This document shows, in pieces, positions 6,286-10,706 of a DNA stretch of 10,706 nt. The stretch covers positions 1-10,706 of the forward strand of contig JAEMPT010000036.1 in the NCBI GenBank assembly GCA_022759165.1. The letters are read 5' to 3'. A program made the position numbers and the translations under genes. How positions within the stretch are numbered: position 1 is the first letter of the stretch; each line of letters opens with the position of its first letter. This DNA comes from Thermoprotei archaeon. GTDB taxonomy: Archaea; Thermoproteota; Thermoprotei_A; Sulfolobales; Fervidicoccaceae. Below the pieces are notes generated by a model. It saw only the letters and a list, made by a program, of their open reading frames with translations, searched no databases and was not told where the DNA came from.

Positions 6286-6867
6286 TTATGATTTAGCATT
6301 ATAAAAGCCTTTCCTCATCTCTTTGCCCAATTCATAAGAAGCGATGTTTAGAGCATTTCTCAAAGCCTCGATAGGCTCTAGTCCATCTTCAATTATTAGC
6401 TTGTGAAGGATCTCGTAGTGCATTTTGAGCTCTTTCCTGTAGTTTTCGACTAACTCTTTTGGCACTTCTCTCTCAGGTCCTGAGCCTATTCCGGGGCACT
6501 CCTCGTCGATTTCTAGCTCTTCCCCGGATAGTTTGAAAATTTTTATCGGAAAGAGCCTACATTTCATCGGGCGAGCTTCATATATCTTGCAGTACGTCTT
6601 TCCATTTTCACTGAAACCTAGAAAGGCGCATCGTCCTTTCATATCCCCAGGAAGGAGCATAACTGGGATCATATCAGCAATAACCACTTTTACATAGAAC
6701 CTCAGAAAATCATCGATGCTTACGTTGATTTTTTCGGCAATCCTTACAGCGTCATAGATAGTAATCGATACGTTCGGGCCTGTTCCGCAACATAGGTCGC
6801 AACGGGTGCACTCAAACCTAAACTTATCGCTTATCCTAATCCGCTTCGGTAGACCCAAAAATATCAA
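6286..6867 (-). CDS. YkgJ-type CxxCxxCC protein (putative zinc/iron-cluster binding)
   Basis: This soluble protein of up to 193 residues has the family cysteine pattern: CTRCDLCC (Cys20, 23, 26, 27), then GRCAFLG (Cys80), Cys93 and IYEARPMKCRLFP with Cys103. The spaced C...C-x-IYEARP-x-x-CR-x-FP block is typical of the YkgJ/CxxCxxCC family. Its members are thought to chelate zinc or an iron-sulfur cluster, and their biochemical role is mostly unknown. A conserved ECPGIGSG stretch lies near 123-130. It is 28 bp upstream of AMP phosphorylase on the same strand, so co-transcription is likely. The first possible start is TTG at 6867, which lies inside an extended Shine-Dalgarno match (GGGAGTTGAT). 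The TTG at 6858, three codons in, has the better spacing and may be the true start. Confidence 0.88.
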   Translation of the reverse strand: MIFLGLPKRIRISDKFRFECTRCDLCCGTGPNVSITIYDAVRIAEKINVSIDDFLRFYVKVVIADMIPVMLLPGDMKGRCAFLGFSENGKTYCKIYEARPMKCRLFPIKIFKLSGEELEIDEECPGIGSGPEREVPKELVENYRKELKMHYEILHKLIIEDGLEPIEALRNALNIASYELGKEMRKGFYNAKS

Positions 6868-6900
6868 CTCCCTGCTATATTGAAAAGGGTATGCCGTCGA

Positions 6901-6910
6901 ATTATTTAAG
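6901..6910 (-). promoter_or_regulatory. TATA box for the CxxCxxCC - AMP phosphorylase unit
   Basis: CTTAAATAAT on the minus strand is a good archaeal TATA element, 34-43 bp upstream of the first TTG. It predicts transcription start near 6880 and a leader of 12-22 nt, long enough to hold the GGGAG ribosome binding site at 6868-6872. Confidence 0.55.
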
Positions 6911-7076
6911 TATAAGTCTTATGCAGAATATCATCGTAAGTATTCAGACTGGAACTAAATAAAAGATAGAAGAAGTAGTTGACGTTTCTAGCGTAAAACA
7001 TCCTATGTCGTCCCATTCTTGAATATTAGCTCAATTTTGAGAAGATCTTCGCAATATTAGAGGAAAGGATATTACT

Positions 7077-7089
7077 CTTATTATATCAT
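7077..7089 (+). promoter_or_regulatory. Probable TATA box for the Lhr helicase gene
   Basis: CTTATTATATCAT is the most TATA-like run before the helicase start at 7151. It predicts transcription start near 7109 and a leader of about 40 nt carrying GGTG at 7141-7144, six bases before the TTG start. The 283-bp divergent gap (6868-7150) is AT-rich and otherwise shows no convincing gene or RNA. Confidence 0.4.
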
Positions 7090-7150
7090 TTTTCATGGAA
7101 GGGCTCAAACGATCGATTTCTGAAAACGCTTCATCTATAAGGTGTGAAGA

Positions 7151-9835
7151 TTGCCATTGAGTTCAAAGGAAGAGAGAAGAGCTATGTCTATGCTTAGGCC
7201 ATATACCTCAGAGTGGGTTAAACAGACGTTTGGGCATCTCACGGAGCCCCAAGTTAAAGCTATACCTCTTATAAAAAAGGGGGAGAACGTCCTAATATCA
7301 AGTCCGACTGGCACAGGAAAAACTCTAGCGGCATTCCTAGGGCTTATTGACGAGCTTTACGCGATGGGCGAAAGTGAAAGGCTCGAAGAGAAGATCTATG
7401 TATTGTACATTTCTCCCCTTAGAGCTCTCAACAACGATATAAAGAGGAACTTGAGCGAGCCCTTAGAAGGAATAAGGAAAGTCGCAAGGGAAAAGTTCGG
7501 CATTGAGCTACCTGAGCTGAAGGTTTCGGTGAGGACGGGAGATACTCCTCAGAGCGAGAGACAGGCCATGGTTAGAAAGCCGCCCCATTTCCTAATAACA
7601 ACTCCTGAGTCCCTTTCCATAATCTTGGTTGCACCCAAGTTCAGGGAAAGGCTTAAAGGAGTGAAGTGGGTAGTGGTTGATGAGATACACGAGATGGCTA
7701 CATCGAAAAGGGGTTCGAGTCTTTCTCTCATGCTGGAAAGGCTTGAGTGGCTGGTCGGTAGACCCGTGCAAAGAATAGGCTTGAGCGCGACCATTGCCCC
7801 ATTAAACGCAGTAGCTAGGTTCTTGGGAGGATACGGAGATGATGGAAAGCCGAGGAAAGTGAGGATCGTAGACGCGAGATTCAACAAGCCCTTCGACATA
7901 AAGGTCATAGTACCCGTTGAGAACCTGATTGAATCTTCAAGCGAGGAGCTGAACGAAGGGATATACAGAACCATAGCCGACCTTGTCTTAAAGCATAGGT
8001 CTACGCTCATTTTCACGAATACTAGAAGCGCCACGGAGAGAGTAGTGTACAAGTTGAAGACGATTTTAAAGGACAGCCCGATGGTAAACATAGATGATAT
8101 AGGGGCTCACCACAGCAGCCTCAGCAGGGACATTAGACTTGATGTAGAGGAAAAGCTTAAAAAAGGAGAGCTAAAGGTGGTCGTTTCCTCTACTTCGTTA
8201 GAGTTGGGGATCGATATAGGCTACATAGACCTCGTGTTACTATTGAGCAGCCCAAAAAGCGTTAGCAGGCTTCTCCAGAGGGTTGGAAGAGCAGGCCACA
8301 GATTGAGCGAAGTGAGCAAAGGCAGGATAATAGTTGTAGACAGGGACGATCTCGTGGAATGCTCTGTGCTGGCGAAGGCGGCAGTTGATAGGAAGATCGA
8401 TAGAGCATCGATACCTATGAAGCCGCTGGATGTGCTTGCTCAGCAGATCGTCGGAATGAGCCTTGAGAACAAATGGAAGGTAGAAGATGCATATAGAATC
8501 ATTAAGAGGGCATACCCATACCATAATTTGACTGAGGAGGAGTTCGAGGATGTATTGAAGTATTTGGGAGGAAGCGATAAGTCGCTTGAAGGAGCTAATG
8601 TCTACAGAAAGATTTGGTACGACCCGCTGGAGGGAACTTTCGGCAGGAAGAAAGGAGCTAGGATGATATTTTACTTAAACCAGGGTACAATACCTGATGA
8701 GGCGAAATTGAGGGTCTACCTGAAGGGGAGACTATATATAGGCGACCTCGACGAGGGATTCGTGCAAATACTTTCCCCGGGCGATATATTCGTTTTAGGA
8801 GGGAAGACTTACAGATTCATCAGGCTAAGCGGAAGCAAAGTGTATGTGGAGAGCGCCGAGGGACAAAGGCCAACTGTGCCGTCATGGTATAGCGAGATGC
8901 TTCCCCTAGCCTTCGATTCCGCCTTGCTAGTTGGAAAATTCAGAAGAAGAGTCGCCGAGCTTCTCGAAGACAATGGCATGGATGCAGATAAGGTCTCTGA
9001 GGAAATTGCAAAAGAGACGGGTTTAGAGGTAAATGCGGCTAGAGAAGCGGTAGAATATATAAAGGAACAGTATTTGTTCACCGGAGGCGTAGTAGCGAGC
9101 GATAAGACTATCCATATAGAGATATATGACGATGCAAGGGGTAGGAACTTGATATTTCACTCGCTTTTTGGGAGAAGAGCAAACGACGCCCTTTCAAGGG
9201 CATATGCCTATGCTATATCGGAATCAATGGGAATCCCAGTTAGAGTGACAGTAAGTGACAATGCATTCATGCTAACGTTGACTGGAAGACCTGAAATAAA
9301 AGCAAATCAGCTTATTAAAAGCGTTACTTCTAGGAGCATCGAGGAACAGCTGAGGAGGGCGGTGATAAACACAGAGATGTTCAGAAGAAGGTTCAGACAC
9401 TGCGCGCAGAGGGCTTTCATGATACTGAGGAATTATAAGGGGTGGGAAAGGTCCCCTCATAAGATGCAGCTTAGTGCTCAAACGATACTCGAGGTACTGA
9501 AGGATGACCCATCTAATATAGTCTTAAGGGAAACGCTGAGAGAAGTAATGGAGGACTATATGGACCTCAAAGCTGCTAAAACTGTTCTTAAGTGGATAGA
9601 GAACAAAAAATTGAGGGTAGTAACTACGCCACCGAGCGACCTGCCTAGCCCATTCTCTCACCACATAATTGCCATAGGGTACCAGGACATAGTTCTGATG
9701 GAGGATAAGAAAAAGCTCTTGCATAGTTTGCACGAAATGGTTATGAGAAAATTGAAAGAAAAGGCCGATCTCCTAACCTCCTTAAAAACCGAAACTTCAG
9801 TTGCAAATGGTGATGTCGGCGAACCCATTCCTTAA
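7151..9835 (+). CDS. lhr: Lhr-type superfamily 2 DNA/RNA helicase
   Basis: This 894-residue ATP-dependent helicase has the SF2 motifs in order: SPTGTGKT (51-58, Walker A), ISPLRAL (87-93), TTPESL (150-155), DEIH (177-180, Walker B), LSATI (211-215), LIFTNTRSA (286-294), SSTSLELGID (346-355) and QRVGRAGHR (376-384). The SPLRALNND, AHHSSLSRD and LLQRVGRAGHR stretches mark the Lhr family. Its members are 3'-to-5' translocases with a helicase core, a winged helix and a C-terminal Lhr-specific domain. The C-terminal part (CAQRAFMILRNYKGWERS near 748-765, PSPFSHHIIAIGYQDIVLMED near 833-853) looks like the archaeal aLhr2 branch, but I cannot separate the branches without an alignment. Archaeal Lhr proteins are linked to DNA repair and recombination. 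The TTG start is fixed by a TGA two codons upstream. It converges on the next gene, and no partner gene is adjacent. Confidence 0.95.
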   Translation: MPLSSKEERRAMSMLRPYTSEWVKQTFGHLTEPQVKAIPLIKKGENVLISSPTGTGKTLAAFLGLIDELYAMGESERLEEKIYVLYISPLRALNNDIKRNLSEPLEGIRKVAREKFGIELPELKVSVRTGDTPQSERQAMVRKPPHFLITTPESLSIILVAPKFRERLKGVKWVVVDEIHEMATSKRGSSLSLMLERLEWLVGRPVQRIGLSATIAPLNAVARFLGGYGDDGKPRKVRIVDARFNKPFDIKVIVPVENLIESSSEELNEGIYRTIADLVLKHRSTLIFTNTRSATERVVYKLKTILKDSPMVNIDDIGAHHSSLSRDIRLDVEEKLKKGELKVVVSSTSLELGIDIGYIDLVLLLSSPKSVSRLLQRVGRAGHRLSEVSKGRIIVVDRDDLVECSVLAKAAVDRKIDRASIPMKPLDVLAQQIVGMSLENKWKVEDAYRIIKRAYPYHNLTEEEFEDVLKYLGGSDKSLEGANVYRKIWYDPLEGTFGRKKGARMIFYLNQGTIPDEAKLRVYLKGRLYIGDLDEGFVQILSPGDIFVLGGKTYRFIRLSGSKVYVESAEGQRPTVPSWYSEMLPLAFDSALLVGKFRRRVAELLEDNGMDADKVSEEIAKETGLEVNAAREAVEYIKEQYLFTGGVVASDKTIHIEIYDDARGRNLIFHSLFGRRANDALSRAYAYAISESMGIPVRVTVSDNAFMLTLTGRPEIKANQLIKSVTSRSIEEQLRRAVINTEMFRRRFRHCAQRAFMILRNYKGWERSPHKMQLSAQTILEVLKDDPSNIVLRETLREVMEDYMDLKAAKTVLKWIENKKLRVVTTPPSDLPSPFSHHIIAIGYQDIVLMEDKKKLLHSLHEMVMRKLKEKADLLTSLKTETSVANGDVGEPIP

Positions 9836-9976
9836 CAACTGGGCTTTAAGATTTTCAAGCGACCTTGCGGTTCAAATTTAACCTTGAGGTATATCATAAA
9901 TATCTTAAATTCAGCACCCTAGGTCTTTCTGAGTTCATTGTTAGATCTTTCATCTATGCTTAAACTCCCTACGCCC

Positions 9977-10453
9977 TTACTTCCCGCCTGCTTCTTCCGC
10001 TAATTCTTCCTTTTCACCTCGGCTTCTTCTTGAGCTAAAAACGCTTACTTCAATCACTGAAAGAACGTATCCAAGCACTGAGCCTAGCAGGAACGAATAT
10101 AGTACGAAATATGATTGACTGTAGTACCTGTAAATTAGAGACGCCACAATTCCGGCGCCGGCGTAAGAAGCTATGAAGAGAACAGAGGCGTAAAAAACCC
10201 TAGAACCCCAGCTCAACAGAGTGATTGTTGCTATCCCAACTAAAATGAGCGAATCACCAGAGAGAGTGCCGCCAGCCATCTCTCTAATGAAAAAAACAAA
10301 CGTAGTGTATACCAATCCAAGTAGAGCACCGCCGGCGAAATCACCACCGTTCTCGGTCAATATTTCTCTTCTTTTTTCAAACAAGTCTTCCCCCAAGCAA
10401 CCCACCTCTTCATTCAATCGTTCAAGGCGATTTGTCGAATGATATGTTGACAT
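9977..10453 (-). CDS. Small multi-pass membrane protein of unknown function
   Basis: I do not recognise the family of this 158-residue protein. A charged cytoplasm-like N-terminal stretch (1-36, rich in E, R and N, possibly helical) is followed by about four membrane segments near 38-58, 66-82, 86-108 and 113-137. The tail is highly charged and rich in R, K and E (140-158). Many Gly and Ala residues in the helices suggest tight packing. There are no catalytic motifs; Cys19 is the only cysteine. The ATG at 10453 has no strong ribosome binding site. A TATA-like GTTAAATAC on the minus strand near 10472-10480, about 22 bp upstream, fits a leaderless mRNA. The reading frame is long and has normal archaeal codon use, which supports a real gene. 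It sits alone between the helicase and the right-hand repeat. Confidence 0.75.
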   Translation of the reverse strand: MSTYHSTNRLERLNEEVGCLGEDLFEKRREILTENGGDFAGGALLGLVYTTFVFFIREMAGGTLSGDSLILVGIATITLLSWGSRVFYASVLFIASYAGAGIVASLIYRYYSQSYFVLYSFLLGSVLGYVLSVIEVSVFSSRRSRGEKEELAEEAGGK

Positions 10454-10470
10454 TCTACTTTTGTTTAGTT

Positions 10471-10480
10471 GTATTTAACT
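10471..10480 (-). promoter_or_regulatory. TATA box for the small membrane protein
   Basis: AGTTAAATAC on the minus strand is centred about 22-25 bp upstream of the ATG at 10453. That is the distance at which an archaeal transcript would start at or next to the start codon. Confidence 0.5.
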
Positions 10481-10520
10481 TTCCGCTTTGCTTAACTGCA
10501 ACTCTTTATTTAAATTATCG

Positions 10521-10542
10521 AAACTGGAAACTTTTCCAGTTT
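10521..10542. repeat. Perfect 10-bp-arm palindrome
   Basis: AAACTGGAAA (10521-10530), a 2-nt spacer CT, and TTTCCAGTTT (10533-10542) form a perfect inverted repeat. It lies about 68 bp upstream of the membrane protein start and 38 bp inside the right repeat arm. It could be an operator for a dimeric regulator of either flanking promoter, a hairpin in a transcript, or part of a mobile-element end. No matching copy is seen near the left repeat arm. Confidence 0.7.
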
Positions 10543-10594
10543 AACCGTTTACTGTCAATATTTTTATCTTTAGGCGCTTGTTTATAACTGAAAA

Positions 10595-10614
10595 CCTCGC
10601 CGTTCACGGCGGGG
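10595..10614 (+). other. GC-rich hairpin in the right repeat arm
   Basis: CCTCGCCG (10595-10602), loop TTCA, CGGCGGGG (10607-10614) makes an 8-bp stem with one T-G wobble. The alternative pairing of CCTCGCC (10595-10601) with GGCGAGG (10617-10623) is a perfect 7-bp stem and excludes the first. It is identical to the left copy. Confidence 0.75.
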
Positions 10615-10706
10615 ATGGCGAGGAGAGTTAGAAAAGTTTTTGCTTCTGCTTGGTTAGAAATCTCAGAGGATGTCCCTCTCTGCAGAAGGGAGTTCAAGCA
10701 TAAGCA
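10615..10706 (+). other. Open frame running off the right edge, inside the repeat
   Basis: An ATG immediately after the hairpin opens a frame of 30 codons with no stop before the window ends, beginning MARRVRKVF and containing LEISEDVPLCRR. The same frame is open in the left copy (92 to 1, minus strand). There the seven substitutions give three silent and four amino-acid changes. TTTATA at 10581-10586 would place transcription start close to the ATG. I recognise no protein family. It may be the start of a repeat-encoded gene, or an untranslated structured RNA that happens to lack stops. Confidence 0.25.

Larger units (their letters stand above)
10581..10706 (+). repeat. Right arm of the 126-bp inverted repeat (partial; runs off the window)
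   Basis: This is the inverted partner of 1-126. It starts at TTTATAACTGAAAA, and the first 63 bp (10581-10643) are identical to the left arm. The remaining 63 bp carry all 7 differences. The hairpin lies at 10595-10614, with the competing stem partner GGCGAGG at 10617-10623. An open frame runs from ATG at 10615 to the window end without a stop. Both arms point outward, so the interior side of each copy is the same end of the repeat unit. The outer limit is not visible. Confidence 0.9.

Noticed and set aside
6868..7150. Possible small RNA or CRISPR-like repeats in the 283-bp divergent gap.
   Set aside because: No direct repeats, no strong hairpins and no C/D motif pair were found; only promoter-like AT-rich runs are visible.
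7095..7160. Small ORF of 21 codons (ATG at 7095) with a C-x-x-C near its end, overlapping the helicase start by 10 bp.
   Set aside because: It has no ribosome binding site, lies only about 12 bp after the probable TATA box centre, and the overlapped TTG of lhr already has a better signal. It is too short to support.
7549..8091. 180-codon antisense frame inside the helicase gene.
   Set aside because: The sense strand encodes conserved Lhr motifs throughout; the antisense frame has no recognisable content.
10515..10697. Inward-facing 60-codon frame on the minus strand covering the right repeat arm.
   Set aside because: The corresponding frame in the left copy is interrupted by a TAG at 61-63, and the frame runs through the GC-rich hairpin and the palindrome. 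It is more likely an accidental open frame.
1..10706. Composite transposon bounded by the two repeat arms.
   Set aside because: No transposase or integrase lies between them. The interior holds a tRNA, AMP phosphorylase and Lhr helicase with uniform codon use, and no target duplication can be seen.

Overview
The window reads as chromosomal DNA of a thermophilic archaeon, most likely from the Thermoproteota/Crenarchaeota side of the tree. The reasons are an archaeal-type AMP phosphorylase, an archaeal Lhr helicase, arginine codons dominated by AGA/AGG and heavy ATA use, TATA-box promoters, T-run termination, frequent TTG/GTG starts, and a tRNA without an encoded full CCA. The exact order or genus cannot be fixed from the sequence alone.

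Layout from left to right. Positions 1-126 are one arm of a long inverted repeat whose partner is at 10581-10706. A DUF401-type membrane protein (171-1373, minus) and a small radical SAM enzyme (1451-2194, plus) are divergent across a 77-bp promoter region. An intronless tRNA-Leu(GAG) sits at 2386-2470. Five minus-strand genes then follow, in transcription order: a CxxCxxCC-cluster protein (6867-6286), AMP phosphorylase (6257-4752), a 103-residue protein of unknown function (4695-4384), a uridine phosphorylase-family nucleoside phosphorylase (4368-3541) and a PfkB-family kinase (3544-2588). On the plus strand is a full Lhr-type helicase (7151-9835). It converges on a small unknown membrane protein (10453-9977, minus), beyond which lie a perfect palindrome and the second repeat arm.

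The minus-strand block is the functional core. AMP phosphorylase releases ribose-1,5-bisphosphate from NMPs. The nucleoside phosphorylase releases (deoxy)ribose-1-phosphate from nucleosides. The kinase overlaps the phosphorylase gene by 4 bp (GTGA) and is placed to phosphorylate that ribose-1-phosphate, or alternatively a nucleoside. Together this resembles the entry half of the archaeal pentose-bisphosphate/NMP-degradation pathway. The later enzymes (ribose-1,5-bisphosphate isomerase, type III RuBisCO) are not in the window.

The most unusual structure is the pair of outward-facing repeats of about 94% identity at the extreme ends. Each carries a GC-rich hairpin resembling the conserved structured ends of IS200/IS605-type (TnpB) elements. 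They cover the window ends exactly, so the window may be a whole contig that stopped assembling inside a dispersed repeat family. The genes between them look like ordinary housekeeping genes, not transposon cargo.
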